Below the pieces are notes generated by a model. That model was not told the DNA's origin and ran no database searches. It saw only the letters and a list, made by a program, of their open reading frames with translations. 64,000 bases of DNA. It comes from Emergencia sp. Lineage in GTDB: Bacteria > Bacillota > Clostridia > Peptostreptococcales > Anaerovoracaceae. The stretch is from positions 1 to 64,000 of the forward strand of contig JALEOD010000042.1 of assembly GCA_022767345.1 (NCBI GenBank). The letters run 5' to 3'. How positions within the stretch are numbered: position 1 is the first letter of the stretch; each line of letters opens with the position of its first letter. Shown here piece by piece: positions 53,651 through 59,635 of this stretch. The position numbers and the translations under genes were made by a program.

Positions 53651-53755
53651 AAAGTGTGCAAAAGGACATAATAGACTCGAATCCCTCAAGGAATCAATCT
53701 ATGCCTGCCAATTTCCACCAGAAATTGGGTTGTACTTATGTCTTTTTACACTCAA
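53651..53755. other. structured element: candidate small RNA or miniature inverted-repeat element
   Basis: About 105 bp bounded by an outer stem: AAGTGTGCAAAAGGACATAA at the left against TTATGTCTTTTTACACTC at the right, with GACATAA/TTATGTC (53665-53671 and 53736-53742) perfect. Inside lie two more stems: ATAGA/TCTAT (53671-53675 and 53698-53702) enclosing an imperfect inner pair, and CCAATTTC/GAAATTGG (53708-53715 and 53721-53728) with loop CACCA. This is a three-way-junction layout. No protein gene fits. A 47-codon ORF (53528-53671) upstream is doubtful. Confidence 0.5.
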
Positions 53756-53900
53756 AAACTTGTTTTATTCCTCTGTAGAAAAGATTGTCAATCCGTCTTT
53801 TGCATTTTTTCAGTGATTTTCGCTTTTTTTCTGTAAAGCAAAATTTGGTTTCAAACTGGGATATTGAAACTTTAAATACAGAAATCCATGAAGTTATATA

Positions 53901-53935
53901 ATGGGTGAATCAAGTTCACAAACTGATTCACCCAT
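53901..53935. repeat. perfect 12 bp inverted repeat
   Basis: ATGGGTGAATCA (53901-53912) and TGATTCACCCAT (53924-53935) with an 11-base loop. No T-run follows on either strand. It could be an operator or RNA stem in the gap between the spoIIIA and asp23 operons. Confidence 0.6.
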
Positions 53936-53952
53936 CCTCGAATTTCGCCTGT

Positions 53953-53995
53953 GGGAAATCTTCAAGCCAAATGCCTCTGTGATTTTCCCGTTTTT
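53953..53995 (+). terminator. plus-strand terminator with no obvious gene
   Basis: GGGAAATC (53953-53960) pairs with GATTTTCCC (53981-53989), one base bulged, followed by GTTTTT. It points to a plus-strand transcript from the gap to its left. Confidence 0.45.
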
Positions 53996-54015
53996 ATAAA
54001 CTTTCACGCCGAATA

Positions 54016-54046
54016 GAAAAAGCCACATTCGTTAAATGTGACTTTT
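54016..54046 (-). terminator. terminator of the spoIIIA operon
   Basis: On the minus strand AAAAGTCACATT, loop TAACG, AATGTGGCTTTTT. It lies 17 bp after the spoIIIAH stop. Confidence 0.85.
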
Positions 54047-54062
54047 AATTAAACCAGTTAAA

Positions 54063-54695
54063 TTAGTAATTACTCTGAATAATAATCTTATCCGCGCCTC
54101 TGCCTGTTTCCGCCATGACGATATTGCAGATTTTCGCTACTGTGTTCTGCGTCAGTTCCTGCTCATCGACGGTGACGGTGATGGTGCTTTCTGTGATGAT
54201 GACAAGGCATTCCGGCAGGTTTTTACTGCTGATCAGGTTTTCGATGGAAACTTCCTGCTCCATGTACTTGGTTAGCTTTTCCTTGTTTGCCACAGCGTTA
54301 TTCTTCTCTGCATCGTTAGTAGAATTCTTGATGGTGCTGTCATAGCCTGCAATCAGGTCATTTCTTTCAAGATCCAGTTTTGCTCTTTTTTCCGCAAAGG
54401 TATTGCCCTTTGCAGCGGCATCGCCTTCGCCATCTTCCCCATTCACGTCGCCTGCGGCAGTTTTTTCACTCTTCTCACTGTCGTTGTCAGTGCCGCTTTC
54501 AGAATTTGAATTCTCTTCAACCTGCGCGATATTGCGGCTGTCTACCAGAACATCTCCGTCATGAAGTGGAATATTGCTGGCTTTGACCTCGGTTATAACA
54601 AGTCCTGCACAAAAGACTAGGGCTAAAGCAGCAACCGCCACATTTTCTTTCTTATTAAAAAATCCTTTTAAATCCAGCTTAAATTTCTTTTTCAT
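54063..54695 (-). CDS. spoIIIAH: stage III sporulation protein AH
   Basis: About 210 residues: a basic N-terminus, one membrane helix (about 20-40), an acidic Glu/Asp/Ser-rich linker and a C-terminal domain with CLVIITESTITVTVDEQELTQNTVAKI like the YscJ/FliF ring fold. In the mother cell it meets forespore SpoIIQ across the intermembrane space to form the feeding-tube channel. ATG 54695 is preferred to TTG 54704, which lies on the GGAGG site. Last gene of the operon. Confidence 0.9.
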   Translation of the reverse strand: MKKKFKLDLKGFFNKKENVAVAALALVFCAGLVITEVKASNIPLHDGDVLVDSRNIAQVEENSNSESGTDNDSEKSEKTAAGDVNGEDGEGDAAAKGNTFAEKRAKLDLERNDLIAGYDSTIKNSTNDAEKNNAVANKEKLTKYMEQEVSIENLISSKNLPECLVIITESTITVTVDEQELTQNTVAKICNIVMAETGRGADKIIIQSNY

Positions 54696-54700
54696 CTTTC

Positions 54701-55066
54701 TCAATCCTCCTGACTTTTTTCAAATACCATTACGCTGGAAACCGGCAAATCAAACAAGGTTGCAACCCCTTTTACAATATCGTTTTTTACTACGGGATCA
54801 CTGGCTCCCTCAGCGGTCACGATTACTCCGGTTACCGCACGATTCTCATCGTACTCCATCATCACATTGACATCACCCACTCCTTTGATTTCCGATAAAA
54901 AGCTGCACAGCATGGTTTCTGTGGCGCCATCGTCATCGGTCACCTGCTTTCGGCTGTCATTATCGTCGGTTAAAACACTCATAGTTAAAAGAAATACCGA
55001 GGCGATAAGCAAAAGCGTAATGAGCTTGACTACGGTATCCTTTGTGATTTTTAGCTTCTCAAACAT
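54701..55066 (-). CDS. spoIIIAG: stage III sporulation protein AG
   Basis: A 121-residue, short form of SpoIIIAG. A single membrane helix (about 13-32) is followed by a ring-building domain with FLSEIKGVGDVNVMMEYDENRAVTGVIVTAEGASDP, its conserved core. In Bacillus it forms a large ring in the mother-cell-forespore channel. It is much shorter than the Bacillus protein (about 230 residues). Confidence 0.88.
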   Translation of the reverse strand: MFEKLKITKDTVVKLITLLLIASVFLLTMSVLTDDNDSRKQVTDDDGATETMLCSFLSEIKGVGDVNVMMEYDENRAVTGVIVTAEGASDPVVKNDIVKGVATLFDLPVSSVMVFEKSQED

Positions 55067-55103
55067 AATACCCTCTCTTAAAAAATATTTTATATCTGTC
55101 TAT

Positions 55104-55271
55104 TTATTCCAAAAAACTTGCCAGCGGCGATAAAATTGTCGCCAGCACGATGATAGAAAAAATAAACTTTAGATACTTTGCCATGGAACTTTCCGGCAGT
55201 AAAATCTCCAGAAAGGTAATGGCTAAAATTACAATGAAGATATCCCTGACCCATGCTGTAATCACGCTCAT
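55104..55271 (-). CDS. spoIIIAF: stage III sporulation protein AF, reduced to its membrane part
   Basis: A 55-residue protein starting MSVITAWVRDIFIVILAITF, with LEILLPESSMAKYLKFIFS and a second helix, then stop. This is the N-terminal two-helix region of SpoIIIAF, which is normally about 170-200 residues with a soluble C-terminal domain. Only 37 bp separate the stop from spoIIIAG, so the missing part is not hidden in another frame. ATG 55271 overlaps the spoIIIAE stop by 4 bp. It is either a truly minimal form or a truncation. Confidence 0.78.
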   Translation of the reverse strand: MSVITAWVRDIFIVILAITFLEILLPESSMAKYLKFIFSIIVLATILSPLASFLE

Positions 55272-56356
55272 ATGCTGCCTCCGAGACGAATAATCGATGT
55301 AATAAAAATGATGAACAAAAGTGACGCAAAGAACACGATAGCCCCCATGGTGACTAGGCATGTGCCGATGTCCGAAACCCCCGCGGCAATTTTCTTTGAG
55401 GCCACAGGTTCAATAAGCAGCGCCGTCACTTTATATATCATAGAAATTGCCATAATTTTTAGTATAGGAATCAGCATGAGAGATACAATGAGTAAAATTC
55501 CAAAAATCCCTACAATTCCCTTAATCGAACCCATGCACTTGATAAAAAGTTCTACTGTGTCTGCAGTAAAGCCGCCGACAATGGGAATAAACGCATCCAA
55601 AGAATACTTTGCCGTTCCCATAATCAGGCTGTCCGAAGTCTGTGTAATAAGCCCCTGCACAGCAACAATTCCCGACATCAGCGTCAGCACCAGTCCAGTT
55701 ACAAAAAGGGCTGCCTGTCTCAGAAATTTAGATAAATGGTTTACATAATCTTTTTCCGTTAAACAATTGAGTAAACTGAGTACCATTGACAGAAACAGCG
55801 CCGGCAGCACGATGTTTTTTAGAATCGATTCAAAAACCGTAATTGCAGTCAGTATCAAAGGACTCATAATTGTGCCTCCGGTTACCTGCCCCATGGAAAT
55901 GAGTATGGTTATGAGCACCGGGAGCAAAAGTTCCATGGTGTATGTAATCGTTGCAATTGAGTCAATGGTCATCTGGTAGATGGTCTGAAAATTGCTGACA
56001 GCAAGCCCTATGATGACAATACTGCAGACAAGGCTTGCAATTTCTGTGACACCCTTTTTTCCAAAAGAACCGGACAGATTTTTAAGAAGACCGATGACGA
56101 TACAGACTGTCAGTATCTCCACCCCCACCACCAGCGCCGCCTTTAACTCATAGAGAAACAGCGCCTTCAAACTGGATATTATGTCTTCTGAACTAAAAAT
56201 ACTCTCTCCGTTCAGGGTCGCGTCTACGATTTTATCCAGTGTAAAGTAATCGGAAATTCCTCCGGATAGACCACTGGCATAATCAGAAAGGGAGTCAGTC
56301 TGTTCCTCATCAACGATTTTTTTCATTTGTTCCTTTAAAATTTCATCGAATTCCAT
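55268..56356 (-). CDS. spoIIIAE: stage III sporulation protein AE
   Basis: A 362-residue polytopic membrane protein, with about seven hydrophobic segments, VTGLVLTLMSGIVAVQGLI and KYSLDAFIPIVGGFTADTVE being the conserved blocks. The Bacillus protein has a cleaved signal peptide; here the N-terminus is hydrophilic (MEFDEILKEQMKK) and only 3 bp follow the spoIIIAD stop, so no signal peptide can be added. It is part of the SpoIIIA channel complex. Confidence 0.9.
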   Translation of the reverse strand: MEFDEILKEQMKKIVDEEQTDSLSDYASGLSGGISDYFTLDKIVDATLNGESIFSSEDIISSLKALFLYELKAALVVGVEILTVCIVIGLLKNLSGSFGKKGVTEIASLVCSIVIIGLAVSNFQTIYQMTIDSIATITYTMELLLPVLITILISMGQVTGGTIMSPLILTAITVFESILKNIVLPALFLSMVLSLLNCLTEKDYVNHLSKFLRQAALFVTGLVLTLMSGIVAVQGLITQTSDSLIMGTAKYSLDAFIPIVGGFTADTVELFIKCMGSIKGIVGIFGILLIVSLMLIPILKIMAISMIYKVTALLIEPVASKKIAAGVSDIGTCLVTMGAIVFFASLLFIIFITSIIRLGGSI

Positions 56357-56359
56357 AGC

Positions 56360-56743
56360 TTATAACAGTTCCTCCACCAGACTGATAATCGATACAAATA
56401 CCGGAATCGCAACACAGAAAATAATCACTTTTCCTGCCAGTTCCACCTTTGTACTAATAGATGTTTCTCCTGCGTCTTTGCAAAGCTGCGAAGTGAATTC
56501 AGTAATGTAAGCAATAACAAGAACCTTGATAATAATGGGGAAATACCCTTTTCCGTACTCCAGCTTTTCATAGAGTCCCGACACATATGCTACAGCGTAC
56601 TTCAAGCTGTCAATCATAAAATAAAGAATCAAGACGCTGCACGCAATGACTACGTAAATCCCAAACTCCGGCTTATAACTCTTTACCAGTGTAATCAGCG
56701 CCACTGCAAGAAGCGCAAGCATGGCAATTTTTAGTATTTCCAT
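56360..56743 (-). CDS. spoIIIAD: stage III sporulation protein AD
   Basis: A 127-residue, nearly all hydrophobic protein with IIIKVLVIAYITEFTSQLCKDAGETSI, the conserved region of SpoIIIAD. It follows spoIIIAC after 2 bp. The small AC and AD proteins are thought to belong to the export-like base of the channel. Confidence 0.92.
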   Translation of the reverse strand: MEILKIAMLALLAVALITLVKSYKPEFGIYVVIACSVLILYFMIDSLKYAVAYVSGLYEKLEYGKGYFPIIIKVLVIAYITEFTSQLCKDAGETSISTKVELAGKVIIFCVAIPVFVSIISLVEELL

Positions 56744-56745
56744 AA

Positions 56746-56940
56746 CTAAAATTCCATGAAGACTTTCATTGTGTCAAAGAATTCTGCCAGCATTTTTACG
56801 ATAATCACCAGCACAATGATGACGCCGGCAAGAGTTGTCATCATTGCCATCTCATCCTTTCCTGCTTTAACCAATATCTGATTTATCAGCGCTATACAAA
56901 TGCCGATACCTGCAATTTTAAAAATAATACTGATTTCCAA
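56746..56940 (-). CDS. spoIIIAC: stage III sporulation protein AC
   Basis: A 64-residue protein with two membrane helices: FKIAGIGICIALINQILVKAGKDEMAMM, then a valine/isoleucine-rich helix. The length and GKDE turn are typical. It lies 25 bp after spoIIIAB. Confidence 0.92.
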   Translation of the reverse strand: MEISIIFKIAGIGICIALINQILVKAGKDEMAMMTTLAGVIIVLVIIVKMLAEFFDTMKVFMEF

Positions 56941-56965
56941 TGTCTTTTCCCCCTTTGTTTTCTAT

Positions 56966-57481
56966 CTATAACAGTGCAATAGCGATTACAAGGCCTGCCG
57001 AAAACCCCAATCTTTCATACATTCTGCCTTTAGAATCAATCCACTTCTGCGCCTCCTCAATCTGCTCATCAAGCTGTCTGTGTAAAAGAAGAAAGTGGTC
57101 CTGCTGCCTTTTAAAATCGCTTTGCCCTAGAAAATCTCCGCATTTTTTCATCAGTGCCGCATCCTGTTCAGTAACAGGAAGGCTCTCATACACAAAATCC
57201 ACAGAATCCCTCCAAAGCTCTCCCATATCCTTTCCGCTTGTCAAATAACTGGTGAGACAATTTCGCAAAAGAAGCCCGCAGGCCCCTTCCTGATCTGCCG
57301 ACAACCGCTCAAAAATCTGCGGAAGCGGTTCCTTAAAATAGCTGATTTCTGTGGAAATATGGAGAAGCAGGCTTTTGAATTCAAGCAGCAGTTGTTTTCG
57401 TTCTCTGATGTCTCGCGCTTTCAAAAGTCCGATTGCACCGCAACCTATGACACCTAGAAATAAACCAATTATCTTAATCAT
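56966..57481 (-). CDS. spoIIIAB: stage III sporulation protein AB
   Basis: A 171-residue protein with a membrane helix at each end and a helical soluble middle (LLEFKSLLLHISTEISYFKEPLPQIFERL). It resembles GspF-like assembly parts of secretion systems and probably holds the SpoIIIAA ATPase. It overlaps spoIIIAA by 8 bp. Confidence 0.9.
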   Translation of the reverse strand: MIKIIGLFLGVIGCGAIGLLKARDIRERKQLLLEFKSLLLHISTEISYFKEPLPQIFERLSADQEGACGLLLRNCLTSYLTSGKDMGELWRDSVDFVYESLPVTEQDAALMKKCGDFLGQSDFKRQQDHFLLLHRQLDEQIEEAQKWIDSKGRMYERLGFSAGLVIAIALL

Positions 57482-58352
57482 GGTAAATCTCCTTAATTGT
57501 TCCGATCACCGGCTGATCTGTAAGGAAAATAATGTAATCAAAAGAGTTTCCTTCGATAATTTCCCAGACTTCTGTTTTTTTCAAATCTTCCATACAACTT
57601 CCGTGCATGGAGGAGATTACCTTTACTCCGCTTCCGCTGCAGCTTTTGATTGCGTCAGCGTCTGCCTTTGCGCCGATTTCATCTGTAATGAGAAGCTGCG
57701 GAGACATGGCACGGATCATCATCTGCATGGCCAGCGCCTTGGGACAGCCATCCAGCACATCCACGGCACTGCCGAAAGTATAAGTACTGATGCCGCCGCA
57801 CATGCCCGCGATTTCCGAGCGTTCGTCACAGATACCAACTTTGATTCCCTGCAAACTGATATTCCTTGCTAAATCCCGGAGCAGCGTGGTCTTTCCGCAG
57901 CCCGGAGGCGAGACAATGAGCAGATTACAGAGATTTCCCTCCTCGTCAAAAACATAAGGCATGATTTTGTCACTGCAGCCTATTATTTCTCTGGAATAAC
58001 GAATGTTAAGAGAGCTGATATCACGAATCAGCGTAACCTTTCCAGCTTCCACCACAGCTTTTCCGCAGAGACCGACCCGGTGTCCACCATCAATGGTAAT
58101 AAAACCCTTTGCAATGTCATCCTCATAGGCATAATAAGAAAATTTCATCAGATTGTTTAAGAGACTGTGAATCTGTCCTCCGGTAATGCTGCCCTTCAGC
58201 GAATACTGATTCTTCCCCGCATAAAGCTGTACAGGCTTTCCCCGATACACACGAATTTCATTGATTTCTTCTTGTATTTCCGGTGCAAGCCCGCCAATCT
58301 GCCGCTGGACTTCTATGGGAAAGCACTGGAAAACTTTCTCAAAATGGTTCAT
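57474..58352 (-). CDS. spoIIIAA: stage III sporulation protein AA, secretion-type ATPase
   Basis: A 292-residue AAA/RecA-like ATPase with the P-loop VSPPGCGKTTLLRDLAR, Walker B LLITDEIG, and GGHRVGLCGKAV in the N-terminal domain. It probably powers the mother-cell side of the SpoIIIA-SpoIIQ channel. It is the first gene of an eight-gene operon and follows a sigma-E-like promoter. Confidence 0.94.
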   Translation of the reverse strand: MNHFEKVFQCFPIEVQRQIGGLAPEIQEEINEIRVYRGKPVQLYAGKNQYSLKGSITGGQIHSLLNNLMKFSYYAYEDDIAKGFITIDGGHRVGLCGKAVVEAGKVTLIRDISSLNIRYSREIIGCSDKIMPYVFDEEGNLCNLLIVSPPGCGKTTLLRDLARNISLQGIKVGICDERSEIAGMCGGISTYTFGSAVDVLDGCPKALAMQMMIRAMSPQLLITDEIGAKADADAIKSCSGSGVKVISSMHGSCMEDLKKTEVWEIIEGNSFDYIIFLTDQPVIGTIKEIYHD

Positions 58353-58360
58353 AAAAAATA

Positions 58361-58396
58361 CCTGTCCTTTCTCTAATACTATATGAGTAGGACAGG
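58361..58396 (-). other. inverted repeat around the spoIIIA -10 and ribosome site
   Basis: CCTGTCC (58361-58367) pairs perfectly with GGACAGG (58390-58396). The right arm lies between the -35 and -10 and the left arm covers the AAAGGACAGG ribosome site, so it could be an operator. Confidence 0.45.
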
Positions 58397-58405
58397 CAAA
58401 TATGA
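58378..58405 (-). promoter_or_regulatory. sigma-E-like promoter of the spoIIIA operon
   Basis: On the minus strand TCATATT (58399-58405), 13 bp, CATATAGT (58378-58385). The -35 fits the (G/T)(A/C)ATATT consensus fully and the -10 fits CATACANT at all but one position. The start codon is 26 bp downstream. Mother-cell sigma-E control of spoIIIA is established in Bacillus. Confidence 0.65.
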
Positions 58406-58439
58406 TTAAAATTTGCGTATGAAATTGGAATGATTATTT

Positions 58440-58865
58440 CTAAATTCTCCGAGAGGATTTGGATTTTGGATCTGATTGTGCAAGTTCCAGCAAATGTTCC
58501 TGTACAATTTTAGAAAGACTAAGTTTGTTTTTCTGTACATAAGTGTCAAGCCAAGCAGGAATCGTGATATTTCTTCGTATTGCTTTATTTCCGTACTTCT
58601 CAGCATATGCAGTCATGTCTAGCACAAGCAGATTAGTAAAACTGCCTTTTGGCACTTCAATATCAGATAAATCGGACGCCTTAGGAAATTCATTTCCGTT
58701 TTCTATTTCGTCTAAAATCCAACCGCTGGCTGCATCAATTCCCATATCAATAGCTTCTATAATATTGTCTCCTTCTGTAATACAGCCAGGCAAATCCGGA
58801 ACTATGACTGTATAACCGTCACCATTAGTAAATGGTGTAAAAATCGCAGGATACGCAAGCTTCAT
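58440..58865 (-). CDS. HicB family antitoxin, apparently without HicA
   Basis: A 141-residue protein. The HicB domain has YPAIFTPFTNGDGYTVIVPDLPGCITEGDNI, and the C-terminal part IRRNITIPAWLDTYVQKNKLSLSKIVQEHL looks like a ribbon-helix-helix DNA-binding domain. The ATG follows GGAGGG. No HicA-like ORF lies within 250 bp on either side, so it is a lone HicB, perhaps now only a regulator of its own promoter or of unlinked genes. Confidence 0.87.
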   Translation of the reverse strand: MKLAYPAIFTPFTNGDGYTVIVPDLPGCITEGDNIIEAIDMGIDAASGWILDEIENGNEFPKASDLSDIEVPKGSFTNLLVLDMTAYAEKYGNKAIRRNITIPAWLDTYVQKNKLSLSKIVQEHLLELAQSDPKSKSSRRI

Positions 58866-58937
58866 ATCTTTCCCTCCAATAGCATTTATTTAAAATTACT
58901 TTAAATTAGCGAATTTTAGAACAGATTCGGCAGTACA

Positions 58938-58966
58938 ATTATACACATTATACACATCCTCGTCAA
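58938..58966 (-). promoter_or_regulatory. sigma-A-type promoter of the hicB gene
   Basis: On the minus strand TTGACG (58961-58966), 17 bp, TATAAT (58938-58943). GTGTATAAT is repeated directly (TGTATAATGTGTATAAT), a possible HicB operator. The region between thioesterase terminator and hicB holds nothing else. Confidence 0.72.
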
Positions 58967-59044
58967 GTTTTCAAAGCATTTTCAGTTAAATTCTAGCATA
59001 TCCCTTATTCGACTTCTATGAGAAAGATTCGACAATTTTCGACA

Positions 59045-59094
59045 TAAAAAAGGTATAGCGCCAAGCATATAATATTCAGCTTGACTCCATACCT
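59045..59094 (-). terminator. terminator after the thioesterase gene
   Basis: AGGTATGGAGTCAAGC pairs with GCTTGGCGCTATACCT with some mismatches, followed on the minus strand by TTTTTT. A T-run on the other side may let it work in both directions. Confidence 0.75.
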
Positions 59095-59110
59095 GTTTTT
59101 CGGGTTAGTA

Positions 59111-59557
59111 TTATCTTTTCCTTGCCTTTACTTTTGCTTCTGCTTCTTCCCAAAGAATTTTTTCGTCTTCCGTTTCCGGTGTGTATGCAGGCACTTTCTG
59201 CGGTCTTCCGGCTTTGTTCATGGAAACCATGGTAAAATGTGCGCACAGCGCTTTTTCCGGCCCGTTTCCCGATTCCATATCTTCAGAATCTACACGTACG
59301 TAAACGTCCATGGAAGTGTTTCCTACGTATGCAATGGTTGCTGTGCAGGTTACCAGCGCGCCAACGAAAATCGGCAGGTGAAAAATCAGTTCATCCACCC
59401 TGGCTGTAACACAGTTGCTTCTTGCGTATTTCATGGCACAGGCTCCTGCTGCCGTATCCATAAATTTCATAATTTCACCACCGTGTACATTACCTGCTAC
59501 GTTAGCCTGATGTGGCAGCATCACCTGACTCATGACAACTTGATATCTTGTATCCAT
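59111..59557 (-). CDS. acyl-CoA thioesterase, hotdog fold (YciA/BFIT-like)
   Basis: A 148-residue hotdog-fold hydrolase. MLPHQANVAGNVHGGEIMKFMD holds the Asn-x-x-Gly-x-x-His-Gly-Gly catalytic region, and RVDELIFHLPIFVGALVTCTATI is the next strand. It hydrolyses acyl-CoA thioesters; chain-length preference is unknown. ATG 59557 follows AGAGAGG; upstream codons run into the purL terminator. It stands alone between two terminators. Confidence 0.9.
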   Translation of the reverse strand: MDTRYQVVMSQVMLPHQANVAGNVHGGEIMKFMDTAAGACAMKYARSNCVTARVDELIFHLPIFVGALVTCTATIAYVGNTSMDVYVRVDSEDMESGNGPEKALCAHFTMVSMNKAGRPQKVPAYTPETEDEKILWEEAEAKVKARKR

Positions 59558-59575
59558 ATATACCTCTCTTTCTTT

Positions 59576-59620
59576 AGAAAAATCAACCTCCGGAAGCTCA
59601 TTGCAGGCAGAGGTTGATTT
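59576..59620 (-). terminator. terminator after purL
   Basis: AAATCAACCTC (59579-59590 area) pairs perfectly with GAGGTTGATTT (59610-59620); on the minus strand it is followed by TTTTC. Confidence 0.85.
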
Positions 59621-59635
59621 CAAATTCAACTTTTC

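Noticed and set aside
53528..53671. A 47-codon plus-strand ORF with a GAAGG site
   Set aside because: It is basic and short, has no recognisable family or promoter, and its end runs into the structured element. Kept only as a doubtful possibility.
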